Assembly: GCA_002371155.1 (NCBI GenBank)
Contig: DFGC01000019.1
Location: 40,170-72,639 of the forward strand
Reading direction: 5' to 3'
Length of the DNA: 32,470 nt
Source of the DNA: Alphaproteobacteria bacterium UBA3760
GTDB lineage: Bacteria; Pseudomonadota; Alphaproteobacteria; Rs-D84
Shown: one piece after another, positions 1-10,500 of the stretch
Numbering within the stretch: position 1 is the stretch's first letter
Layout: each line of letters starts with the position of its first letter
Notes under the pieces: generated by a model
Databases searched by the model: none
What the model was told of the DNA's origin: nothing
The model's input: the letters and a program-made list of their open reading frames with translations, nothing else
Position numbers and translations under genes: made by a program

Positions 1-80
1 TTTCTTGCAACAGGTAAAATTGGGGTTTATCCCAGTGTGCGCGCGCCTTTGCAATTTTCACACGAATCGATTTTCCGCAA

Positions 81-174
81 TTCCCCGTCTTTTACCGCAA
101 TCGCGGAAAAGAAGGGGTGGATTGTGAGCAAAGCGAACAAGACGGGGCAGTTCAGTATAATCGCAACCACACCA
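81..174 (+). repeat. direct repeat, copy 1 (partner 718-810)
   Basis: About 94 bases recur almost unchanged at 718-810. Both copies begin TTCCCCGTCTTTTACCGC, carry the GGAAAAGAAGGGGTGG core, and end in AACCACACCA. The copies differ by a short indel and a few substitutions. The repeat has no coding capacity and looks like a dispersed intergenic element. Confidence 0.85.
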
Positions 175-188
175 CGCGTCATCCCGGC

Positions 189-230
189 GTATCGGGCCCC
201 GCCGCGGCGCAACATGCGACGGGTGGGTGA
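189..230 (+). repeat. long inverted repeat, left arm (right arm 653-694)
   Basis: The 42 bases here are the reverse complement of 653-694 with a single mismatch in the part I aligned. The arm contains GGGCCCCGCCGCGG and GCGACGGGTGGGTGA. The arms lie about 420 bases apart and face each other, which suggests opposed copies of one intergenic element. Confidence 0.85.
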
Positions 231-286
231 TGCTTGGGGAGGGGAACCGTCGTAGACGGTGGAGGGGGTCTCTCACCCCCGGGCGT

Positions 287-309
287 CCCCTTCTTTCCCA
301 AAGAAGGGG
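287..309. repeat. perfect hairpin CCCCTTCTTT / AAAGAAGGGG
   Basis: Ten-base perfect stem with a CCC loop. The AAGAAGGGGTGG arm is the same sequence found inside the direct repeat at 81-174 and 718-810. No T-tract follows on either strand, so it is not an intrinsic terminator. Confidence 0.7.
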
Positions 310-404
310 TGGCAGCCGCAGGCTGACGGGGTAATTTGACACAATCCCATACACACCGGATGTTCGAGCTTTTCACAACTACCTCCCCCCGCTGGCGCGG
401 GGTA

Positions 405-427
405 CTCCTTCTTTCATAAAGAAGGAG
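405..427. repeat. perfect hairpin CTCCTTCTTT / AAAGAAGGAG
   Basis: Ten-base perfect stem with a CAT loop, a close variant of the hairpin at 287-309. The stem differs from it by a compensating pair of changes (CCCC/GGGG to CTCC/GGAG). That keeps pairing intact and hints at selection on structure. Confidence 0.7.
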
Positions 428-546
428 AATATTCCGCTCCTATTCCGCCCCATCGGGGAGGGGGACCCGCAGGGTGGAGGGGGTGAATAAAAGACCACCC
501 CGGCTTTCAGCCACCCCTCCACAGGAGGGGAACTAACCCACCACAC

Positions 547-642
547 GTCATCCCGGCGCAGGCCGGGATCCAGTTTGCGAAAGCAAACTTGCGTTATTTT
601 GCTTTATTACACAGGTTGACGACAAATGTCGTCAACTGGATA
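547..642 (+). repeat. REP-like palindromic element with three hairpins
   Basis: Three perfect stems follow one another. ATCCCGGC/GCCGGGAT (550-557/562-569) has a GCAG loop. GTTTGC/GCAAAC (573-578/583-588) has a GAAA tetraloop. GTTGACGAC/GTCGTCAAC (615-623/628-636) has an AAAT loop. An outer ATCCAGT/ACTGGAT pair (568-574/635-641) could close the structure. The CGTCATCCCGG...CCGGGATCCA start is like repetitive palindromic elements common in proteobacterial intergenic DNA. That relation is recalled, not searched. Confidence 0.7.
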
Positions 643-652
643 CCGCGCGAAA

Positions 653-694
653 TCACCCACCCGTCGCATATTGCGCCGCGGCGGGGCCCGATAC
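653..694 (-). repeat. long inverted repeat, right arm (left arm 189-230)
   Basis: Reverse-complement partner of 189-230, starting TCACCCACCCGTCGCAT. Another opposed pair is nested with it: 241-259 and 839-857 are exact reverse complements (CCGTCTACGACGGTTCCCC), so the whole 1-990 stretch is partly mirrored. Confidence 0.85.
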
Positions 695-717
695 CGCGGT
701 ATGACGACAGTGCGCCA

Positions 718-810
718 TTCCCCGTCTTTTACCGCCCCGCGGAAAAGAAGGGGTGGATTGTGAGCAAAGCGAACAAGACGGGGCAGTTCAGTATAATCAC
801 AACCACACCA
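718..810 (+). repeat. direct repeat, copy 2 (partner 81-174)
   Basis: Second copy of the element at 81-174, one base shorter because of an indel after TTTTACCGC. It is followed by GATGTTCGAACATTTCACAA. A diverged relative of that follower occurs near 359-379 (GATGTTCGAGCTTTTCACAA), so several blocks have been shuffled. Confidence 0.85.
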
Positions 811-962
811 GATGTTCGAACATTTCACAATTACCCCACCGTCTACGACGGTTCCCCCCCTTGTTTCGCTCGGGCTTGTCGCCCTGTGCGGCACTCCTGA
901 CGATTTTGCTTTGCAAAATCTACTCGTAGTCATAAAGAAGGGGACGAACACCTGGTATCTCA

Positions 963-985
963 CACCGCCAACGCGGTGTTTTTTT
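963..985 (+). terminator. plus-strand intrinsic terminator
   Basis: CACCGC (963-968), loop CAAC, GCGGTG (973-978), followed directly by seven T. It is well formed for transcription coming from the left on the plus strand. Read on the minus strand it has the A-run before the stem and no T-tract after it, so it is a poor terminator for the giant gene that ends at 991. Confidence 0.6.
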
Positions 986-990
986 CATTA

Positions 991-1590
991 TTACTTATTT
1001 GGTCCGGCGGTAATCGTTCCTGTCCCAGCAGAATTACCAAAGAACGCACCGGTGGATTTATTACACAGCCCAACCGCCAAGTCTGCATTGCGACGACATG
1101 GAACCAACCCGGTTGCACCGTAAATTTTTCCCGTAAATGTCGATGTTGAATAACTACCACCGGCGAGATCTGTGCTGCCCATGACAATTGGATTTTGTGC
1201 GGTAAAATTAGATACGCCCGATGGTGCACCCCCAGACCCCCAAGCAAGGACATTACCATCACACCACACTCTTTGATTTTTTATACCGCATTGATGTCGT
1301 GCCAAACGTGCTGCAGAATTTGATGCAAATGCCCTTGTTCCATATTCCAGGTTTGCTGTATTATCAAATTGCATCCATACGGAACCATTAACTAGTGAAA
1401 AAAGCTGCAACGAAAATCTGTTTTGCGATGTTGTTGAACCATTCAGATACCCCCGGCTTCCAAACAACCATCTTAGCTCATCGATTTCTGATTGGAAATC
1501 AACGATAAATTCGGTGTCTTGATTCGGGTATACATCTGTTATTATAAATGCGCCATCTGCCATGCGGATATACTGTAATTCCGTATATCC
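991..1590 (-). other. giant protein: C-terminal LamG-like domain
   Basis: Residues about 5967-6165 start GYTELQYIRMADGAFIITD and end with GKIYGA, LVPCRRNADLAVGLCNKSTG, AFFGNSAGTG and TAGPNK. This is the same fold pattern as the internal domain at 4995-5645. LamG-like domains often bind carbohydrate or protein. The protein ends right after the domain, with no anchor. Confidence 0.7.
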
Positions 1591-4500
1591 CTGCGCACCA
1601 CCACATGTTGTATCATCGCACACATAATATGTCTGATTCTGATAATTTACCTTGAACTTTTTATCAGATGTCGATGACATATTTTCTTGTGTTGTTGTCA
1701 TTTTTGCCCACAAATCAACAGCGCCATTTTTATCAACATCGAATTTCAACGATGGTGTTGCCGCCGTTCCCGAACGCAAACGCAAAGAATAATCCCCAAT
1801 ATGCAACACGCGTCCACAATCGGCAGCCTGATTTGCACCCAAACCCGAACCCGTCGTGGTCAGCTGTGCATTTATCAATGTTCCATTGGCATCCAGCATA
1901 TTCATCATACCACACTTTGTTCGTGGTAATGCAGAACCATAGAACGATTTTCCACCGGCACCCCAATAATTTGCTGTCACATTTTCGCATATACTGGTTG
2001 TGCTTGCTTTATATTGTCCCGGGCCACAATTCACATAGCATTGTGTTTGCTGGCTTGCCCCGGCATCACTGGTATAACCCGTTGGACATGTGGTTCGCCC
2101 ATGTTCCGCATTATCCAAATTATATGTTCCGCCCGGACAATAAGATCCCTTGGTGCATTGTGTGCATGCGGTTGCATTTGCCGGTAAATATTGTCCCGCG
2201 GAACAAACCACCGTATTTTGCGACCAATTCGCATACATTGTAACCGTCGATTGTGGTGTTGTCCATGTCGCCGTGGGATACGTGTATGTTGCACCCGATG
2301 CGTATGATGTGCCACTGGTCGAATTTTCGGTCCATCCAACGAATGAATAATTTGTTTTGCTCAATCCCGTTCCTGTCGCCAACGTCATATTCAATGGTAC
2401 AGAATTCGTTCCACCGGCATTGAAATATTGATCCGCGGTTGTGTCGTCCGTCGAACCGGTTCCACCATTTACATTATATTGGATTGTCGCCGGGCGCGAA
2501 TACAATGCATAATAATACAATGCTGTTCCACTGGCAGGTTTCACATCTTTACCTGGGGTAACCGAAGCGCTGTTTGTTGTTGTGTATGTTGGGGTTGAAC
2601 TGGTCGTGCTATCCAAAACCCATCCTCGTGGCTCCCAATTATATGTGGATTGTTTTACAAATGTTGTCACACCGGACGACACACTGGATACATTCGCCGC
2701 CGTTGATGATGTGTTGCGATAATATTGATACTTCGCAGCACTTGTTGTCAGGTCTGTCGCCGTGGCACCACTATAATATTTGAAATATACAGGTCTGTAC
2801 CAAATGCCATACAATTTCACCGTACCGCCATTTTCAGTGGTCAAATTGCTGACGCTTTTCCCGTTTGTATGCGCGCGGGTGCTTGGCGTTGTTGCGGTGC
2901 CCCAACCATAGAAACTCCATCCGTTTGTCGATGATACCGGTATTTTTGTTTGATCCAGGTTGGCAATCGTGGTCAATGCCTTGGATACACCGTATGTAAA
3001 TTCTTGTGTTCCCAATACAACATTATTCCCAGTTGTGAATTGAACGGTATATGTGTTTGCCGTGCACGATGGTGTTGCGGTTCCATCACCAACCAAACCA
3101 TGATATCCCGCCACACACGATGTTTCATATGTGCATGTGTTATTCGACACAGTCAAAGTGCAATTTGCATTTGTGGCATTGCACGGGGCGCATGTCTCCC
3201 ATTGTGCATATAATGTTGTATTATCGGTTGTTTTATCCCAATTTTTCGCACTGGTTATATTCGTGCCATTGACATTGTAATACAGTACGCCATTTGAACG
3301 CGCATCGGCATAACCGGTTATAATTTGATTAGAATTTGTCGGTATTGTCAAAGCATTACCCGACGCATTTACCACCGGCATTGCGGCACCAAATGTCGCA
3401 TTTATGGTGTCAACAACCGTCGTATCCGTACTGGACGCATTTTTGTTCAATGTGACGGTATATGAATTTGGTGTCCAACGCGCATATAATATTGTGCCGG
3501 CCGTTGTATTTTTATTCCAATTCTGGAAAGATGTCCCGTCATTTTTATAGTACTGGTTTCCACCCGTTGTTGCATCGAAATACCCAACAAATGTGTACCC
3601 GGCGCGCGTTGGTAATTGTGCCGATGTCAATGCGGGCATCGCATTGCCATATGTTGCGGTAACGGTTTTCGTTGCACCGGTGCCTTCATTTTCATCAAAT
3701 GTCAATGCGCTTTGTTTCGCGGTCCAATGCGCATACCATGTCGCCGTTCCGCCTGTGGTGGCAACCCGTGTGTTTGCCGCACTCAAAAATGTTCCAGAAC
3801 TATTTGCAACCTGGGTTCCGCCGGTGTATTTGTCTGTATATAAACCGCCAAAATTATATCCCACCATTGTTGGAACACTAGTTAATTTTGTTATTTTTGT
3901 CGTGGCATCGGCATTTGAATACACGCCCGTATTATATTTTGTGTACACATATGCCGGATTTGATGTCGCGGTTTGCGTTGCGTTGGTCGCTGATGCACTT
4001 GCATATCTGTTGACATCCAACGTGATTTTACCACTGATATTTGGTGTCCATACCGCGGTCAATGTTATTGTTGCACCATTTACAGTTGTTGCGGCGCTAA
4101 TTGATTCACCCGGATTGTATGTTGCCTTGACGCAATTGCCCGATGACGCGGCGCATGTCCAATGCGACAAAGTATAACCCGCTTTGGTCACCGCAGTCGC
4201 CGTTGGTGCGTTGCATGTTGCGCCATATGTGCATGATGTGGGGGTTGTCGATGACGACACATCAGAACTGTATCCGACATTAAATGTATTTGCGTTCCAT
4301 TTTGCATACAATGTCGAATCATTGGCAACATTATTCCACTGTTGATTTGTCGTCACACCGGTTCCCAACACATATTGTGTTCCCGTTCCGGTTTTTCCCG
4401 TATAATATCCACCAAATGTGTTATATCCACTCATGCCACTGGGGGCGGTTATCGTATTGCCGTTCGTTCCAGCAATACAATTCGCCGCAACTTCATCAGT

Positions 4501-7500
4501 CGACAATTGTAATTCGGTCGAATAATAATAACATGGTGAATTTGTTTTATACCGATACCAATATGTCGCGGTTCCGGCATTTTCCGGTGCGGTGCCACTG
4601 GATGCAGACGCCGATGTATAACGTTTTGGATCCAATGTGACCTTATACGTACGTGCCGCGCATACGTACGACGCCGTCGTTTGATTTGGATTACCGGATG
4701 TTGTGAATCCAGTGGTCGTCGCATCCATATAACCCAATTTACTGTATCCCGCAGAACATGTGACAGTGCATACCGGTGAATTATTTTCCGATGTTGTGGC
4801 GGTGCCCGTTCCTTTTGTGATATTGCAATTTGGTGTTCCCCACACAGCATACAATGTATTCGCATTCAATGTTCCGATATTATTTTGTCCCAATGCAACG
4901 GCGGTCCCCGTTCCATTTGCGGCGGTATTCCACCCCGTCAATACTTTTGTTCCATTGGTGATTTCACATGTGCCACCGGTTCCCGTTGGTGTAACTGTGG
5001 GACCTGCGGTAAAAGAACCAACCCCAGAATTACCATAAAATTCATTTGTGACACGATTAAATACCCCAAGTGCACCATCAGATTTCCGACTAACTGGAAC
5101 TAAATCCATTTCCAATGTATCACCGTCGTAAAGTTTTAAAGAATATAAGCGACCTGTGAACAACACATCTCCCCAGGTAACTATTACTTGATTGCCATTT
5201 TTGGTTGCACTGCCGTTCGAGAATAATTTAAAATTGCTCCCTGAATTGTTGATAGACATATTAGTTTCAATTTTTGGTTCCACCGCGACATTATTAACCC
5301 AAAGCAGGGCAGTTCCTTTTTTATTACTGTCTACATTAACATCAAATTTTATTGTATATTTTTGATTGGCATTAAATGATGCAGGATATGTTGCCTTTAG
5401 ACCTGTTTTTTGCATGCTTTGAAGCCATAACCCAAAAGCCCCGTTTTTCCAATTAGTATTAAATCCAGCCGTTTCATATAAATTTCCAAAGAAATTGCCC
5501 GCATTGGCGGTTGACCCACTCACAGTGGTGGGGGTCCCCACAACACCAATTCCACTAACGTGCGAGTTCTTTATTTTATATCCTGTATCGATATATTGTG
5601 ATCCATTTGATTGAATGTATTCAACCTCGGTATATCCGGCGGGTAGGCGTGAATTATTACCCCACACCGGTGCGTCGCATGTATCACCGTATGTGCATGT
5701 CATACTGCCCCCCAGACATGTGCCACTGCCGCTATTATTATTTATATTTATTATTTTATTATTGGCGGTTGCGACATATGTTGCGGTTTGTGCCGTATAA
5801 TTCCCGGTTGCTGCGCTGGTGACGGTGATATTTGCCGTTCCCGCCTGATGATATGTGACGGTGACGGTTGTGCCACTGATTGTTGCGGTTGCGACGGACG
5901 TGTTATTGGACGCGACCGACAAAGCACCACCACTGGTATTTTTTGTCACCGTAAATGTCCCAGTTGTTGTCGGGTATGTGACCGACCCAGATGTCGCACT
6001 CAACACCAATTGGCTGTTGGCTTGGGTCATCGCGCATGTATAATTACCGGTCTTGGTGGTGTAATTGGTTGCGGTCACTTGATAGTATATTGTTTTACTG
6101 CCGACATTTGTCATTTTTGGGGCGGTTGTGCTGTATGTTCCACCCATTGTATCGGTGTATTTAACTGTTGCGCCACTTGATGGATCACTGACCGATACAT
6201 TTGCGCAAGATTGTTCGTTGCCATTATTATATGTCAAACTCTTATTTGGTGCACTGACGGTCATTTCCTTGGTATCCATATAACATGTATAACTGCCAAT
6301 TTTGTCGTTATAGTTTGTCTTGGTCAATTTATACCAAACCGTGGTTTGACCGGCATTTGTGATTGTTGGGGTTGATGCGCCGTATGTGCCACCTTCGGTG
6401 GTGCTGTATTGAACAGATGCACCCGATGCAACACCAGTCACCCCTGGGCAGTTTTGTGCGGTGCCATTTGTTGTACTGGTGCCATTATACACCAAATGAT
6501 TTGTTGGTGTTGTTGGTGCCGCCAATTCTGCATTTGTGATACCGCAACTGAAACTGCCGGTAAAGTCATTATAATTCGCATTTGTAATTTTATAATAAAC
6601 CGTCTTGCTGTCCGCAACCGCCGTCACCGTTGGTGCATTACCATAATTACCCGTTGTCCCGGTGCGATATGTTATTGTGGAACTCGCCGGAACACCGGTT
6701 TGTTCGCCACCATCACATGTTAATGCGGTGCCGTCATAAACCTTGCTGTTACCGGCCAAAGACGGTGTCATTGTTGCTTTGGCCATGGTGCATTGATAAT
6801 TTCCATAATAATCATTATATCCATTTGCAGTTGCCTTGAAATAAACTGTTATTGGCGATTGTGAAACATTTTTCAATGTTGGTGCGGTTGCGGTATACGA
6901 ACCATTTTGACTTGAACTGTATGTAATTGTTGCATTCAATGGGAATGTGACCGTCGCACCACCCGCACAAGATTGCGACGCACCATTATATGTCAACGAT
7001 TTATTCGAAACATTGACCGTCATAGATTTATATTGGGCATACAATATTGTATCCGATGCCTTGTCCCAATTTTTGTTGGATTCGCCACCGGCGGTATAGT
7101 ATTGGTTGCCACCCGTTGCCGCATCGAAATAACCATTAAATGTTTCGTTTGTTTTTGTTGCCATACTAATCGGTGTTCCCGATGTCAATTCCGTGCCACC
7201 CGATGATAAAACACCGGCTGATGCACTGGAATAACTGCTAACGTTACTGTGTGTACATGTTGCGCCAACAACCTTGTAAATTTTCAGATTGGTTGGAGTC
7301 GTACCATCGCTGCTTTTCAGATATAACATAACCATTTTTGCATTTGCACCCGTTGTAAAGCAATCAGAAGGTAAACCATCGGTCCCATATCCATTTATTG
7401 TGCGGTCTGGCGATAATTGACCTTGGCTGGTATAACTATCCGGATTCACAACAAAATTATATTCATAAATTGCCTGACGATTTCCTATTGTATCCATTTC

Positions 7501-10500
7501 ATATTTATATGTCGTATTCGGTTCAACAGGCAAGAATACATTATACATACCTGTTGTGGTGGCACCGTATGGATATTTTCCATCAGCGCATCCGTTATAC
7601 TTAATAATTGCACCATTTGCCGGATCGGCCAGGTTCGGTTGAACGGTTGGCATTGGTTTGTCATATATTGCGGTTGTGTATTGTGTGCCGGCGGTTCCAC
7701 CATTGCCATTAAATGTGACGGTATATGGATTTGCCGACCAACGCGCATATAATGTTGTGCCGGCCGTTGTATTTTTATTCCATGTGCGGAAAGATGTTCC
7801 GTTATATTTATAATACTGGTTTCCACCTGATGTTGCATCGAAATAGCCAACAAATGTGTACCCGGCGCGCGTTGGTAATTGTGCCGATGTCAATGTGGGC
7901 ATCGCATTGCCATATGTTGCGGTTTTTGTTTTCGTTGCACCAGTGCCATAATTTTCATCAAATGTCAATGCGCTTGTTTTCGCGGTCCACTTACCGGTAA
8001 TTGCGACCGAACCCGAACTGACCCCCAGTACTGTATTCGTACAATTGACCGTTGCGCCAGCGGCGTATGTTGTCGAATTCAATGTCCATCCACCAAATGT
8101 GTATCCCGTCGCACTCATTGCCGCCGGCATTGTGAATGTTGAACCGTATGTACATCCCGTTGGCTTGGATGTGGGCAATGTTCCACGTCCACCATTTCCC
8201 CAATCAAATGTTATTGTATTTGCATTCCATATCGCGGTCAACGTAATATCGCCACCATCAACTGTTGCACCACGGATATCCGCACCCGCCGTGTATGTCG
8301 GATTGGCGCAAGAACCCCCACCATTGGTTAAACTGCACGCCCAGCCACCAAATGTGTATCCTGTATATGTATATGGATTTGCCACGGCGGTGCACGATGA
8401 TGCATTGCTGTATATGCATGTACTATCGGCTGGGGTTGTGCCCGTTGCCGCCGTATTACCCTTGGCATAGCGAACCTTGAATGAATCTGCACTCCATTGC
8501 GCGGTAAATGTTTTATTTTCTTCATAGCGCCATGTTGAACCATTTTGCCATATTGTTGATGGGGTTCCGGTATTACTGACCGCCCATCCGGTAAAATGAT
8601 ACCCGGTTTTGGTACATGTATTTGCCGCGGCGGTAAATGGTGAACCGTATGTCGCAGATATATTCGTCGTCGATGGTGGTGTCCCGGTGCCAGCGCCACA
8701 CGCATATGTTACAGTGTATGTATTTGCATTCCATTGTGCGGTAAAGGCGGCACTGCCATCATATGTCCCCAGATTGGTATAATTACAAACATATTGTGTA
8801 TTACCATTTAATGTTGTATTGGAACGTTTCCAACCATTAAATGTTTGCCCCCCTGCGGACATGGACGGTGCAGTAAAGTTTTGACCATACGTACATGTTG
8901 CGGGTGTTGTTGGTTGTGTTCCATAACCATTATTATCCCATGCCAAACTGATTGTATTTGCGGTGCACGATGCATTTGCGGTTCCGCCATCGACCAAATC
9001 ATGATATCCGTCCATACATGACGTCGTCCATTTACATTGGTTACTTTCTACACTAACCGAACAATTCACAGAATTTGCATTATTGGCGTTGCACGCGGTG
9101 CATGGTGTCCATTGTGCGGTCAATGTCACGGTGCCACTGGCAACAATGTTTTTAATACTGGCCCCTAACGAAACAACGGTGTTGTCAGTAGATTTTTTCC
9201 ATCCGGTTAAACGACTGGTGCCTTTTGTGATATTACATGTTGATGCATTCCAATTCGGCGCGGTACATGTGCCATTATATGTACATGTCATTGTGCCACT
9301 TGTTCCACCACATGTTCCGGTTCCGCCATTTTTATTCAAATTCACCGTAAATGTATTTGCCGTCCATTTTGCATACAGGGTTTTATCCGCGGTATATGTC
9401 CATTGATATTCTTCTCCGGTATTTTTAACATCTGTGCTGGATGTGCTGCCAACCATCCACCCCGACAATGTGTATCCGGTTCTGGTACAAACCGTATTCG
9501 CGGCGGTTGTATATGATGCACCATACGACACAGATGTTGTCGCGGGCAGGGTGCTTTGCGCCGTTCCACCATTACAATTATATGAAACATTATATGTATT
9601 TGTTGTAAACCCAGGATTTATTGTGGCGGTGCCCGATGCCACACCTAACTGATTTTGGTTGCAGGGGATATTTGTTGCACCACTGGCAAATGTTTTGCCA
9701 TTTACCGACCAATTTGTAAATGTATATCCAGACTTAGGTGTCATTGTTGCCGCGGTAAATGTTGAACCATATGTGCAAGACGCGGGCGCGTTGCTGATTG
9801 TACCGTGTGTGGTATCCGGCGTCCAAGACAAAGTAATTGTATTTGGTGTGCACGATGCATTTGCGGTACCAGGATTTTGTGGGTTGCCGTATCCGGTCTT
9901 GCACGAAGTTGTCCAAACACATTGGTTGTTGACCACACTAACCGAACAATTTACCGAATTCGCATTATTGGCATTGCACGGCGCGCATTGTTCCCATTGT
10001 GCGGTCAATGTTGTCGCCGCCCCAGTTGTGATATTTGTAATATCACCACCCAACGCAACAACATCACCATTTGACTTGGTCCACCCAGTCAAGATATTTG
10101 TTCCATTGGTGATGTTACAGGTATCCGCATACACTGGTGCGTTACATGGTGAGTCGTATGTACATGTCATTTCGCCGTTGACAACCCCCGAAACACCCCC
10201 GCATATTCCGGTTCCACCATTTTTATCCAATGTAATGTTTATCGTGTTTGCCGTGCATGACGGATTATATTTACCGTTGTTTTGTATATTGCTGTATCCC
10301 TCTTTGCACGATGTTTCATATTTGCACGCGTTGCTCACGACACTTAAACTGCAATTTGCACCATTGCCGGGCGCGCAGGCGGCGCATGCCGTCCATTTCG
10401 CATACAGTGTTGTGACATTTGTTTCCGCCCATGCCTTCGCAGATGTTCCATCTGCATTATAATATTTTGTTCCCGAACCAGATGTGCCTGTATAATATCC

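Larger units (their letters stand above)
1..990. other. gene-free, repeat-rich GC-rich intergenic region
   Basis: I see no protein gene, tRNA or rRNA here. The short open frames lack ribosome binding sites, overlap one another on both strands and read through repeated DNA. The stretch is visibly more GC-rich than the rest of the window. It is a mosaic of direct repeats, inverted repeats and perfect hairpins, listed separately. It lies downstream of the giant minus-strand gene and ends at its stop codon. Any gene to the left of the window is unknown. Confidence 0.75.

Noticed and set aside
1..990. CRISPR array
   Set aside because: Repeats are of different lengths, unequally spaced and partly inverted, with no constant spacer size and no cas genes nearby.
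3593..4177. 194-codon plus-strand open frame
   Set aside because: A shadow of the B-repeats on the opposite strand, with no initiation site or recognisable domain.
9659..10462. 267-codon open frame on the plus strand inside the giant gene
   Set aside because: It is antisense to the intact giant frame. The repeated codon pattern there (few stops in one antisense frame) creates many such frames. No ribosome binding site; hydrophobic low-complexity translation.
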